Assembly (NCBI RefSeq): GCF_002878395.1
Contig: NC_061118.1
Span: 123,706,435 to 123,770,434, forward strand
DNA from: Capsicum annuum
Taxonomy: Eukaryota > Streptophyta > Magnoliopsida > Solanales > Solanaceae
Length of the DNA: 64,000 bases
Direction: 5' to 3'
Numbering within the stretch: position 1 is the stretch's first letter; each line of letters opens with the position of its first letter. Below the pieces are notes generated by a model, which worked only from the letters and a program-made list of their open reading frames with translations, was not told the origin of the DNA and made no database searches. This document shows positions 47,240 to 59,007 of this stretch, in pieces. The position numbers were made by a program, and so were the translations under genes.

Positions 47240-48190
47240 CATCAATGCTTCCTTGAATTAAGCTCCCTCTAGGTCATAAAAAACTAAAGACTATGATGAT
47301 CTGTGAATATCTCACAATGCATCCTATAGAGATAATGTCTCCAAATTTTAAGCGCGAAAACTACCACCAACAATTCCAAATAATTAGTGGGGTAGTTGCG
47401 CTCATGCACCTTCAGTTACCTCAATGTATAAGTAATAACATGACCCTTCTGCATTAATACACAACCTAAATCAATACTACAAACATCAAAATACATTGTG
47501 AATCCCTCACCCTCAATAGGAAGAGCTAAAATAACCTCCTTGCTTAAAGTGACCAATGCCTTGAGCTTTCCAAAGCTTAATTTACATTCCTCAGACTATC
47601 AAAAAAGAACCTCCTTTCGAGTTAATTTGGTCATTGGTGCTGTAATAGTTGCAAAACTCTCAACGAACTGCCAATTATAACTGGCCAAACCAATGAAGCT
47701 ATGAACCTCCGTTTGAGATATAGCACGAATAGCCTCGATCTTTGCTGGGTCTACCAAATCCCATCCTTCTACGCCATATGTCCAAAGAATTTCACCTACT
47801 TAAGACAAAGCTCACACTTATAGAATTTGGCAGAAAACACACCATCTATTAAAGTTGGAGCATAATTCTCAAATACAGCATATGTTTCTCTCTACTCCTT
47901 AAATACACAAGAATGTTATTGATGAACAAAATCACTAAACTATCTAATAAGGCTTGAACACATGGTTCATCAAATCCATAAATGTGGTTGGGAGGTTAGT
48001 CAACCCAAAAGACGTTACTATGAACTCTAAATGATCCTAATAGGTCCTAAACACTATACTCATTATATCCTCAACCTAAATCCTCTACTGATGGTAGCCT
48101 AACTTCAAGCTAATCTTTGAAAACACCACTACTCCCTGAAGCTAGTAAAAAATATCATATATACAAGTCATAGGATATTGATTCTTCACC
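47240..48190 (-). pseudogene. pol: Element E reverse transcriptase (C-terminal part) and RNase H, pseudogene
   Basis: Minus strand. It begins right at the duplication of solo LTR L: MVKNQYP, then a broken fingers/palm region (KISLKLGYHQ), [21 protein letters not shown], and the catalytic box FINNILVY (47929-47900), in which both Asp residues have become Asn. The thumb has GLASYNWQFVESFATITAPMTKLT (47700-47610). RNase H at 47560-47240 keeps the [18 protein letters not shown] block. Polymerase activity is excluded. Confidence 0.82.
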
Positions 48191-48195
48191 ATCAC
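48191..48195. other. Target-site duplication of solo LTR L, left copy
   Basis: ATCAC, identical to 50555-50559, directly flanks TGTAATGACC...GTGTTACA. Confidence 0.92.
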
Positions 48196-50554
48196 TGTAA
48201 TGACCTGAGACTACCCCTAGTTGTCACACAGTGCTTATGACCCCAAAGGACCACAAGCTAACCTATGACTTTTACCTGCTGTGAGCACTGAATAAAAATA
48301 CTGTAATAATGTAGAAGATAAACTAAAATGCCATAAAGTTCAGAATACTATTATCAAAATTGAATGAAATACTAATAACTGTCTAAAACATTCTAGTCTG
48401 AAAAGCCTCGAACTGTCCAAATATGGAGTTCCAACTCACTCCGATAACTAAAATAATAAACTGCTAGATGTACTGAAGAAATCTAACATCCTCGGAGTAT
48501 GAGGACTCACTGTAATAACTGCTACTGATAACTGGAACTAGCTATGTACGGTTAGGAACCTGAGCATCCAAACTTATGATATGAGACATCATTGCGTAAG
48601 AAATGAGTATGCTATCAGTACGTAGGAATATACTGGTACGTTAATTAAGGTAAAGTTGAATGCATGGATTTATATGCATGAACACTAACTGACTGAATAA
48701 TATACTAGAGCTAGATTAGCATACTTGGAGAATCTGTAACGACTGAACATACTGTGTATATAGTAACTGAGTTTACTGGAACTAAATCTGATAACTAATA
48801 ACTGAATATATTGATGACCTAAGATTACTAATAATCTAAAATTATTAATGACCGAGTGATTGTATTTGATAGTCTTAATTTTGTAGAACTGAACTGAGTT
48901 CTATTCTGAAGACTGAGATTGAAACCGAAACTATGGGAATCCTCACTTAATCTACATGCCCCTGAGTAAACTGAGTTGGGTCTAACCTATAAACCCAGTT
49001 GGAAAAGCTCCAGTACTTTGCCACGAGTAAAGACACTGCTATTGTCAAGCCTATCTGATGGGTGACCCTAAATAAGAAGTCAAGCCTAATCTAACGGGTG
49101 ACCCCTAGGAGGTAGCCAAACCTTAATATGACAAGTGACTCTTTACATCCTATGTTGGCTATGTAGTTATGTAGTGTGAGACTCCTACTAACGACTATGA
49201 CTTCCTGAATAGAGAAGTTGTCACCTTTACACTTGCTCGGTGCTAGTTCCCACTCCCAACTGAATGACACTAATTGATTAGACGAGACTAGACTAGACTA
49301 AGTTAGCTAGGTTTGATAACTGACTGAGTTTTGCTATTCATGTTACTACGGAGTTTATTCAATAGTTACTAAGGATCTAGATAAATAGATAGATTGTTGG
49401 GTATTAAATACCCCCAGGACTCGATAGCATGAAAATTAAAGCAAAGCATTATCTTGAATAGCATAACAATGTTCACTTGGTCATAATTCATTCATTGAGA
49501 CATTTCATTAAACACTTGTAATGCATTAACTTGTACATGAATGGGGAATACATGTTAGCATGCTCTAATGGAATTATTTCATTCTCATAGACAATTTATC
49601 AAGGACATGAAAACATGCTTGGTTCACTAAATCACAAATACTTAGGGTTAAAATAGCTACAACAATCATCTTGCAAACTGAAGGATTTACTATGAATATC
49701 ATGTAATTCAACACATACTAGAATCAATTCTTGGAACTTATAATCTAAATCAAAGATTAAAACTCAAACAACATCATGAACATGAATTCAATCTAATCAA
49801 ACATGGAAATCATAAATCATAAATCTTTTAATGTGAAAAAGGATTCTTAGGCTCCATGGAAGGTAAGGATCCATGGATGAACCTCTAACATACCTTAATT
49901 TGAAAGTTTCTTGGAGAGATTCTTGGGATTGACCTTGATTCTTGAGAGCTAGGGTTTGTTTTCTTGAGAGAGAAATACCTTTGATTTTGGGGGAAAAGTG
50001 AATAATGAAGGGTTTAAACATATTTAAGGCTTAAATCCCACATCTGGGTAGAATAAAATCATGGGAAAGGACTATTTAAACCCCAGGCGCCCTTTTATTT
50101 TTCATGAAATTTCTCGATCTGGTCCCCTGGCGTTATGCACCACCATCGTGACAAGCCACTGGAAAATGACAACTGGGAAATTGCATGGTGGCGCGATGCG
50201 GTAATATCGCCTTGCCAATTTAATTGAGACCTGAAAGTTCACCACGACGCGGTGGTATCTTGTTGGAACACTGGAAAAGGAAAATTCTGAAATTAAGGTT
50301 TGACATAAAGTGCCAATATCACGGAGGATCACTGGTTTCTTACAATTACTATTTTGGCTGGCTCCGCGATGCATTGATGGCTCAGGTGTTACACTGTCTT
50401 ACTAAAATAGTCATAACTCTTCGCCTTGGTGTTAGATTTGGGCAAATTTTATATCAATTTGAAAATTCCACATGTATAAAAGTGTATTCATCTTTAAAGA
50501 AGGTCTGACATTTTTAGGATGAATTTAAGCTAGGTAAAAGTACGGGGTGTTACA
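48196..50554 (-). mobile_element. Solo LTR L (D-related family) inside the E RT
   Basis: 2,359 bases. On the minus strand it starts TGTAACACCCCGTAC and ends GGTCATTACA, with a perfect ATCAC duplication. Its end resembles the D LTR end (ggtc..ttggg.tcataagcac..tgt) and it shares a gagtcctcatactc block (minus strand, near 48495-48520), so it is D-related. It has a GC-rich patch at 50085-50260. It contains no internal region, so it is most simply a solo LTR left by LTR-LTR recombination. Open frames inside are incidental. Confidence 0.88.
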
Positions 50555-50559
50555 ATCAC
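50555..50559. other. Target-site duplication of solo LTR L, right copy
   Basis: ATCAC, partner of 48191-48195. Ignoring L and one copy, the E RT frame reads on without a shift. Confidence 0.92.
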
Positions 50560-50967
50560 CTTATTAACTTGACTATAATAAATACATATATGAATGGAAC
50601 ATCTTTCTTCTTCACAAACAACACAGGAGCTACCCAAAAAGTCATACTCGGTCTAATGAAATCCATTCAAAGAAGAATGTTGTGAATTTATTTGTTTCAG
50701 CTTGATAGGAGCCACACAATAAGATGCCATAGGAATAGGTTGGGTTCCCAACATAAGATCAATAACAAACTCAATATTATACTTGCGAGCAAGATCAGGT
50801 GGATTGATTGAGAAAACATTAGGAAACCATCAAATTGCAGGAACAAAGTCAAGCAACAAACTTTTCACACCTATATCACGAATATATGTGAGATAAGACT
50901 TGTAACCAATCGAAATAAGACACCTAGAACAAATATAAGAAATAATCCTTGCCAACTTATGGATAAT
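50560..50967 (-). pseudogene. pol: Element E linker and RT N-terminus, pseudogene
   Basis: Minus strand. It contains LARIISYICS, YLTYIRDIGVKS, then NIEFVIDLMLGTQPIPMA (linker and start of RT), a short region replacing ELKELKxQL, and CIYYSQVNKV at the L junction. It lies between solo LTRs K and L and joins the E protease on one side and the E palm on the other. It has one clear stop and a short frame change. Confidence 0.78.
50963..50967. other. Target-site duplication of solo LTR K, left copy
   Basis: ATAAT; the partner at 52844-52848 is ATAAC, one mismatch. Confidence 0.75.
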
Positions 50968-52843
50968 TGACACGACATAAACCAGGGCCTACTCGGGTTG
51001 GGCATCTCAAGTATGATCGGTATCGGAGACCTCCCCTAATACCCAATTGTAACTACTTTGTATCCTATGTCGGATGAATTTTAAACATATAATAAGATAA
51101 AGAAATAATAACTAAAAGACATTTAATTAAGTCCACAACTATAACAAACCAAATACCTGACCAAATGTCCAATTGGTGCAAACCGTAATGCCAATACCAA
51201 TACCAAGGATGACACTAATACTGACACCACCCATGCCCATAGTAGTCCCATAAAGCCTTTAACAAAAAACAAAGAACATCCAATCGGGACATGCCCCCGA
51301 CCATATCCAAAACCAAAGTCCAAGAAACAAAAATAATGTAAAGAAGTCCATAACATGAAATAGAGTCTTCAAAGTATGGACACTCACCACTTCAGTCTGA
51401 CACAAAGTTGTCCCTAAATCCAAGTCACTGAGCAGGAAGAGTAATACGGCTAATTCCTGCATCGCGTGGGGATACAATGCCCAAAGAGGGTTAGCAAAAT
51501 GAATGCTAACATACTTAGGAATAAGAATAAAACAATGACACTATTTAAAACTAAAGTTAATATCCATATGCAATCATATGAATACATATATATACACCAG
51601 GCCGAGAAAGGTAATCGGGTTTATCATACATTTATAACCTTGAACCTAGGTTGTTTAGCTCTGTATCCTAAATCCACCCACTGGCTATAAGGTTTCAGCT
51701 TCCCTTACTAAAAGGACACCAGTGCGTGTTAGCCATACGAACTGAGAAAAACTAGAGATGACTTATATATTTCCCTAAAATATAAGTGTGACATCATGCA
51801 CAAGATCTCCAAGACCAAACCTAACCTCAACAAATATGAGTTTACAATTTTGGTCCCCCCCCCAAAACCTCCACCTTCTATGTCTTCGCTAACACAACCC
51901 GCTTTAAGAGTACATTAAAACCATTCACATATAACCAACCAATTACCAAGGAGTCTTTTTATTTAGGCATTAACCATTGTTATCGTCATACAAAAATTAG
52001 AGTTTGCAAGTCTATTCATTTATGCCATACCAAAGCTATTAAACCAATTTGACTCCAAAGCTTCCAATTTAATACCACAATAATACCATGAAAACCACTC
52101 ATTAAAACATGCTTTTAGTTGAACTAACAACAAGGGAGGAATAACATGCCTTAGACACCAAGAAAGACGAAAAGAAATAACCCACTAGAGCCTTAATTGA
52201 TTGCCTTGGAGAAACCCTAGTCTTTTCTTAAACCAAGAGCTTGAGAGAGATTTTAAGAGTGTTTGATTGAGAATAATAGGTTATGAAATGTCATGGGATT
52301 AAAAGGAGTAAAGAGGGGAAATGTCCAAAATACTCCCAACTTAAATTGTAAAAATCTCGCAGTTTGTTATAAGTTGTCCCTTTAACACATCACCACAACA
52401 TATGACTGGTACCATCCAGTCGAAACCAAAATAGAAGGTGGGACACCCACACAATTTCCACCATACTACTATATTGCCCCAACTCATGACCAAACTATAT
52501 GACTTGTATGGTCCAGTCGTACCCAATATAGATGTCAAAGGGATTTACACTGGTTAATATATGTTTCAACTATACAACTCATACCCTATCCCCATGGCTC
52601 TTAGTGAGCCACTCATACTCAGAGCTAAGTCAAGTCACTAAGTTTCAAATTAACTGAAGGATCAACCCAACAGCCCATCACCAAACCATACGACCCGTAC
52701 CCACCATGTCATAACCACAATAAAAGCCTAACCATCACTCACTCAAAACCTTATGAGTTGTGTCACTTGAACTACTATACGACGCGTATGGTGAGTCGTT
52801 AAAGCTCAGGAAATTTTCAAAGGCCAAAACCTAGGGTGTTTCA
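50968..52843 (-). mobile_element. Solo LTR K (B/C family) inside the E protease-RT linker
   Basis: 1,876 bases. On the minus strand it starts TGAAACACCCTAGGTTTTGGCC (here split: TGAAACACCC + TAGGTTTTGG) and ends CGTGTCA, the same termini as the C LTR. It is shorter than the B/C LTRs by about 400 bases. It has a run of ten C bases near 51857-51866. No internal region is present, so it is a solo LTR. The E frame continues across it when it and one duplication are disregarded. Confidence 0.87.
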
Positions 52844-53275
52844 ATAACAGCTCCTTGCCACATGGTCAGGGGAATATTGGTCATGGCTAAGGCAATGATC
52901 TTGGCATAATAATCCTGCACTACATGATAGTGGGATAACTAGTCCATGCCCAGTATCACATAAAAATCCTCCATATCTAACAAAAACTCTCAAACAATCA
53001 CAACATATGATCTAAAAACCCAATCCATTATTAAAAAATCTCCCACGAGAGGAGATACACATAATGGCATGGATAATGAATCGCAAGATAAATCTAACCA
53101 TGGGGCATAGTAAGTAGATGCATAAGAATAAGTGGATTCCAGATAAAATAAAGCAAAAGTCGACTGACGGTACACTAAGATTGTACTTGTGATAACAATA
53201 TTAGAAAACTCAACCTCAAGTCAAGAAGGTATGACATACAACTAACCACGCCCTCTAGCTGGCTGGGATTTTAAC
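52844..53275 (-). pseudogene. pro: Element E aspartic protease pseudogene
   Basis: Minus strand. An open piece, 53175-52990, reads STFALFYLESTYSYASTYYAP; the family has an F-D-P-G-S-T-Y-S-Y strand, so the catalytic Asp and Gly are replaced. Then CVSPLVGDFLIMDWVFRSYVV and, after a stop, LLDMEDFYVILGMD, with LSHYHVVQDYYAKI and a stop in place of the Trp (52980-52880). The first five bases, 52844-52848, are the right duplication of K. Activity is excluded. Confidence 0.8.
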
Positions 53276-53897
53276 TTACCTTCTGTGCTACCTTTTTTAG
53301 AACCTCCACAAGCACCCGGGGTCGAACCTTTATGACCATGCATGTCATCTCTAGTAGGGTGCAGAACTACCTAAATTGGTTAAATACTTTGAATAGAAGG
53401 CACCATCGCTAAATGATTGGGACACTCTATCAAGAAATAACCAAAATCTCCATAACCATACCATGCCTTAGGCGCTAGACTGAAACTAGAAGATTCGACT
53501 AACCTAGAATAAGCACTATGTCTAGAATAGAAGAACCCCTCAAAGATTAATAACGACCCTAGCTAGGACGATCGCTAAAGCTAGACTGGCCACTGTCGAT
53601 TATCTAAAGCACGACCAAAATGGGTCATGTAGATTGGCCCTGATGCTAATAAGACTAACGTGGAGGGTACCTTCCCTGAGAACTACTATCTTTGAATCGA
53701 GAGCTACTATGAATCCCACTGAATCTACCATGATATCAAGTCATCTTATTGTTTACCCCTTAGAGCTCGTGATATATTTCCTCCATAAGCTAAGCATGAT
53801 AAGAAACTTAAGCAAAACACTTAACCGCAATAGCCAAACTCTATTTAGACATTCGAATAGGAAGTCTCAATCCTCAAATAAAGCAATGAGCCCTCTG
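53276..53897 (-). pseudogene. gag: Element E gag, C-terminal part with zinc knuckle remnant
   Basis: Minus strand, between the protease and solo LTR J. The knuckle, about 53426-53467, reads W-Y-G-Y-G-D-F-G-Y-F-L-I-E-C: only the last Cys survives of the C-x2-C-x4-H-x4-C set. The Arg/Ser/Gly-rich linker lies at 53480-53720. A plus-strand open frame here (53634-53912) is its antisense shadow. Confidence 0.7.
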
Positions 53898-53902
53898 ATA
53901 CC
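53898..53902. other. Target-site duplication of solo LTR J, left copy
   Basis: ATACC, identical to 55420-55424. Confidence 0.9.
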
Positions 53903-55419
53903 TGATATATGAGTAGATGCTAACATATTTGAGGCTTTTAACTCTAAATAATTGTGATATCTTAAGTAACTTTTAGTTATTTTTGATTATTTTCTTGTGA
54001 TATTATAGTTGTAGCAAGAATGGGAGGAAAATATAGGAAAGATGAACAAAATAAGTAAAATCTGGTACAAGTGAGCTGCTATGAGTCGGACAGCATTTCT
54101 TGCAAACCGTCAGAGATGTGGTAAGCTACCAGAAAAAGAAGTCAGCAAGAACAGTAAAGAAGAGTTGCTGGATAAAGGTGACGATATTCTCAATATGTCA
54201 TTACAAGTGTGGTAAGCCGTCAGAAGATGCCGTCAAGTAGGATAGAACATGGTGAAATAAGCTGAAGGTTTGACGATATTTGCTACACGCCGTCACTCCT
54301 CTGGTAAGCCATCGGAGGACATCATCAGAGTGAGGCAGAATAGGTTAAGAAGGCACGACTTCTGATGACATATCTGAGACGCCGTCAGAAGCCTGATGAT
54401 CAACACCAATATGCTGTCACCTAAATCCGAGCCCAGTTGTGATTTTGTTATTTTATTTCCTTAATTAGGATTTAGTATAAATAACATATTTTAGGGTTTT
54501 TAATTCATAATTCATCTATCAGAAATCAACTCTAAGAAGAGAGAGACATATTTTTGCTCTCTTTCATAAAATATTCTTGTGTTTTCGTATCAACTATTTT
54601 TGGGGTTTCGACCTTGTGATAAATTGGAGGAACTACTTGTTGTTTTCTATCCATTCGTAAGTTTATCATTATAATCATGAATTTAAATTGTTATTTAGTT
54701 CATCAAATCATGAGTGGCTAATTTCATTAGCTGGAGTTATGGGATCCATGGATTAGGGTTTGATATGATACTAGGTGTTTAACGGATTCAAAGAGTAGTA
54801 AAATATCTTGAAATTTTGTTGTTTTAACTAAAATCTAGATTTTGGAAATATTAGGTTATGCCTTAGGTTTTATTTGCTTCTAACGGAGAAATAGACTAGA
54901 GGACGTGAATTATCAACAGGGACTCAGAAGCTACCAACCTTCTGTTTAATGATTAACGTCGTAACTGGATTAATCTACCTGAGATAACATCCTATTGGAA
55001 ATAGATAAATTATATATGTTCGAGAGACTTAGATAATAAATTGTCTGGTGAGGTCGAGAAATAAGTTAGATAGTATAATCGTCAGGGATATTCTTTTGTT
55101 CTACTCATTCCAAGAATCTTTAGCATTACCTAGTATCTGTCAATTCCCGAAACACCTGGTGAACATAGCTCTAGTTTCCCATTTATCTTGATTACAAACA
55201 CTAAAGTATTGAAAGTGACAATTAACTCTATATAAACCTTAAACCCCCATTTTATCTTTTCATATTGATTGTTTGAATTTAACTTGTAGCTATAATTTCA
55301 AACTAGTTTAATCGCCACTCATATTGTTCCCTGTAGATTCGACCCCGACTCCAAAGTTGGGTAAATATATTTACGACGGCCGCCTTACACTAATTTTAGG
55401 TGTAAGTTGAGCATTATCA
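53903..55419 (+). mobile_element. Solo LTR J (different lineage) inside the E gag
   Basis: 1,517 bases, TGATATATGAG to AGCATTATCA, with a perfect ATACC duplication. It is probably in plus orientation: a TATA box at 54476, and near the 3' end the phrase ccctgtagattcgacc, which I associate from memory with LTRs of non-chromovirus plant gypsy elements. H1 and H2 carry a related phrase inverted (near 59090 and 61600). It holds a cluster of gccgtcag words at 54090-54420. No internal region is present. Confidence 0.85.
54476..54483 (+). promoter_or_regulatory. Candidate TATA box of LTR J
   Basis: TATAAATA in the middle of the LTR, followed 3' by an AT-rich leader and a gagag tract near 54540. Assigned by motif and position only. 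Confidence 0.4.
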
Positions 55420-56305
55420 ATACCTAGTAGTCAGAATATAATTAGCATGCCTATCCAACTCATAAAATTGAGCCTCATACATTATAATAGTCATGGAGTC
55501 CTGCTCTAACCTCAATAACTGATTCCTCAAGAAATCCTTGAGACTCTGGGGATTCACTTATCTTAGAGGATCTCGAAGAATTGGCTCCATGTTAAAAGAG
55601 AAGATCCAGCTAGCTTGAAATCAAGCTAACCTTTCCACTAATGTCAAGCTGCCAAGTCTAATTGACAAGTAGTGTAATCTACACCACGAGTATTATCTTG
55701 GCGAAAATTAAAGAGCCAATCTCAAGAATCTTCCCAACATCTTCTACTCCTCCGCAGACATAGTAGGTTGGGCAACTACCTGCTAAGAAACTACTGATGC
55801 TGGAATGATCTTTACTTGGGGAATCGCTGCTATAGGTTGTGCCCTCACCTCAATACCACTCTAATCTATAAACTGTGCACCATTAAATGATGCACCACCA
55901 ACCAATTTCAAAAGATGATCCTAAGCATCTTTGAGGATTAAAGTAGAAATAAATCTCGATGACCATCACAAGATGCGGAGGAAGAATTTTGGGGCCACTA
56001 GCTGGGGACATATTCCTGGGATGTCCATGACCTCTAGGTTATCCACTAATAGTGAAAGGATCCCTTGGCTCGATATAAGGATCCTCATCTTGTGTAGTGG
56101 TTGCACGTGTCCTAGTTATTTGCGAAAGAATGAAACTAAAGGATTGCTTTAGAAATCAATTCAGTCTCTTAGCCCAAAATTATTGTAAGAAGTAAAGAAC
56201 TCTTAAGAGAGTCCTATAGTCACTCGAAGATAAGAAACATATGTCATTGTTCCAATCCCTAGGGCTTTATTGGATACTTGCTCTGGTACAAATAATACAG
56301 GTGAA
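55420..56305 (-). pseudogene. gag: Element E gag, N-terminal part
   Basis: Minus strand. After the duplication at 55420-55424 it reads, in order toward J, a Gln/Thr/Pro-rich N-terminus (56160-55800) and a capsid end resembling LRDPLR, LKDFLRNQLLRLEQDSMTI and YEAQFYELDRHANYIL (55590-55430), which corresponds to the family's FLNLKQGSMTV..Y..KFTELSRYA block. Stops and frame changes are frequent. It ends exactly at J's target site. Confidence 0.7.
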
Positions 56306-56311
56306 ACCTAG

Positions 56312-56325
56312 GCTCTAATACTAAT
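56312..56325 (-). other. Element E primer binding site
   Basis: Plus strand gctctaatactaat, i.e. the complement of a decayed TTGGTATCAGAGC. It lies directly beside the E 5' LTR end and confirms the minus orientation. Confidence 0.75.
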
Positions 56326-56326
56326 T

Positions 56327-57536
56327 TTTCATGACTCGATTTACATGTCGTGATGGCACCTACTTTATCCCAACAGTAAATAAGCCGAACCATAGCCTAG
56401 ATCTAGATGCAATGGTCAACTCACTAGAAAATGATCTAAAAGTCAAAATTAACAATTAAAGACTTAAGTAGCAATGAAACAGTCATAATAGTCTAATCGA
56501 TAGGTAGATAATCAACAACCATCCCTAGACTTAGTACTGTTGGTACAAGAGCTACTATAAATGAACTTTGAGTACTAAATAATCGTATGAATTCCATCTC
56601 AAAGATGAAACACTAGACATAACCATGACTCCAAAAGCTTATCCAGTCTCTAAAATCAACCCTGCATGAGCGTTGAATCAGCGGTGGCAACTAGCACTCA
56701 AATCTACACCCAAAAGGTACAAAAGTGTAGTATGAGTACCAAACCCACATGTACATAGTAGGAATCATTGGCCGACTAAGCTAAATCATGATATAAATAT
56801 GATAAGATATAACATAAAGTAAGCTAAGTTAAGGTATAAAGGAAAAACCTGGAAATAAGCACCAAAAATGCTATATATTAAATAGTAACATAAATATCAC
56901 ATAACTGTAACTAGAAGATTGACCCCCATAAGCCAATAAGTGCAAAAAAGTAAATTACCCAACGAAGGACCCCATAAGACTGGTGGGTATAATCAAAGAA
57001 ACTAAGTAACTGAAGCCCTAAATTGCAAAATTATCATGACATAACCAAGAATTCATCCAAATCATATCATCTCATACATAATTTACAATGTTAGACTTCA
57101 AATGATACTAAATAGTATCATCGTCATTATCATCATCGGGCTTGGATTGAAACTCATATTATTTTCATTATCAACTGCTAGACTCAAACCGAAACTCATA
57201 TTAATAAATTGTATCAATGAATCATATCAACAAGCCATACGAATTAACTAACTCAATAGACTATACCAATGAAATATAAATAAAGATCTTCACTTTTACT
57301 CATATCAATAAATCATATCGGTACCTACACCCATAATAATACCACTACCTCATCTACTAAGTCATGCCAATAATCATGCCCAAAGCCTATATCAATGATC
57401 ATATTCATAAATTGTTTCTATAATCATATCTATAAGCCATTAATCATATCAATAGGTTATTAATCATATCTATAAGCCATTAATCAAATATATAAGTCAT
57501 TAATCATATCCGTTAGTCATTAGTCATATCCATAAC

Positions 57537-57578
<42 letters not shown>

Positions 57579-59007
57579 CTATTAATCATCTCCATAAGTC
57601 ATTTATCATGTTTATAAGCCATTAATTATATTTATAAGCCATTAATCTTGTATATAAGCTATTAATCATATCTTTAAGACATTAATGATATCCATAAGTC
57701 ATTAATTATGTCTATAAGAAATATTCCATTAATCATCTCTATAATCCATTTATCATATCTGTAATCCATTAATCATGTTTATAAGCCATTAATCATATTT
57801 TTGAGTCATTAATCATATCTATAAGCCATATTATTAATCACATCGATATCTATATCACTATGCATGTCGATAGGCCATATCATTAATCATATTTAGAAGC
57901 CATATCAATAATCGTATTAATAATCCATATCATTAGCAACATCCAAAATTAGCATCAATCTTTCAATATCCAACTAACATACTCATTAAATATATTTAAT
58001 CTTCTCAAGTCCCAAACTAAACATTAATAAGAGTATATCATATGTAGATAGGTCTACAAGGCTAACAAAAGTCTTGGCCTAAGGTAGGTCAAAGTCGCCC
58101 ACTTCTTATCCCTAAAATCCATTTTAGGATACTTCTACCGCTGACTAGGCTAAGGTATCTAAGCTCATTTCTAGATGTTGAATTAACCTTAAATAGCCCT
58201 ATGATAGTAATTCTTTCCGTGTATGAACAACTAAGTGATTCCCATCTAAAATAATAACAACTAAGGAAATTTTCCTTAACTTAAGCAACTACAACCAATT
58301 TCACTCTAAGCATGAATGACTAAGGAAATTTTACCTAGCTTGAGTAACTGAGGCATTTCCATTCTAAACATGAGCCACCAACCAAAATTAACCTAATACA
58401 TGAGTAACTAAGCTAATTACTCCTAATTTACGATTTTAAGATAGCCTAAATGGTTAAACTAATCAAAATATTATCATTCATACTTCCAACACCTTACCAC
58501 TCCATATCTCGCATACTATTATAATAATACTACGAGATACCTCAATCTATGAAGAAGGTAAACCTAGCCTACCGGGACGCTGAAGAAAAACCCAATGAAT
58601 CAACTAAATCACTGCTTTTCCTTTTTTAGAGGATTCCACATGGTTCCACGCTATCAAAATAACAATATACTCATCAAAATAAAAAACAATGATCGCGATA
58701 TTTCTTTATTGTGCTTTGGGTTCAAAATTACGTAAAAATCCCATATGGAGCCCGCTTGTAGAACTGTATTTTTAAAACTGACAAAATTCCTTTTATGCTC
58801 AAAGAATCTTTACCCCAAAGAATGGGTGAATTTGGAGCTATAATGGTGCAAAAATCAAGGCACTAAGCTTTTAGGGATTTTAGATAAAAATGGAGAATTG
58901 AATTAAGAAAATAAAGGATGCTTACCACAAATTTAAAGGAGAGACACATAAATAAACTTTAATTAAGCTCTAAAACAAACCACAATTGATTCTCCCAAGA
59001 GATCTAT
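56327..59007 (-). repeat. Element E 5' LTR, its start cut by H1
   Basis: Colinear with 42410-44755 of the other LTR: the catgatggcacctacttta start, the minisatellite at 57415-57840, and the gaagaaggtaaacctagcctacc block at 58551. It breaks at about 59003-59007, losing roughly 775 bases that include the TATA box. Compared with the 3' LTR it also has a TA run and several indels, so the pair is old. Confidence 0.8.
57415..57840. repeat. Minisatellite inside the E 5' LTR
   Basis: Tandem copies of a 19-20 base unit (ccattaatcatatctataag-like), homologous to 43555-43905. A perfect (TA)n run of about 34 bases interrupts it at 57541-57574 and is absent from the other LTR. Confidence 0.85.

Larger units (their letters stand above)
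42410..59007 (-). mobile_element. Element E: antisense Ty3/gypsy element with three solo-LTR insertions
   Basis: Reading on the minus strand: a 5' LTR (59007 down to 56327, its start cut off), a primer site, gag, protease, RT, RNase H, integrase with tail, then a 3' LTR (45529 to 42410). The internal span is 10.8 kb; without the three inserted LTRs and their duplications it is about 5.0 kb, like B and C. It lies inside F's gag. Catalytic residues are lost in protease and RT. Confidence 0.83.

Noticed and set aside
50102..50508. Two opposite open frames of about 90 codons, one with Arg/Pro-rich text
   Set aside because: Inside solo LTR L, in its GC-rich patch; no domain recognised and no conservation in the D LTRs.
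53634..53912. 92-codon plus-strand frame rich in Arg/Ser/Thr
   Set aside because: It is the antisense of the E gag linker and runs into solo LTR J at 53903.
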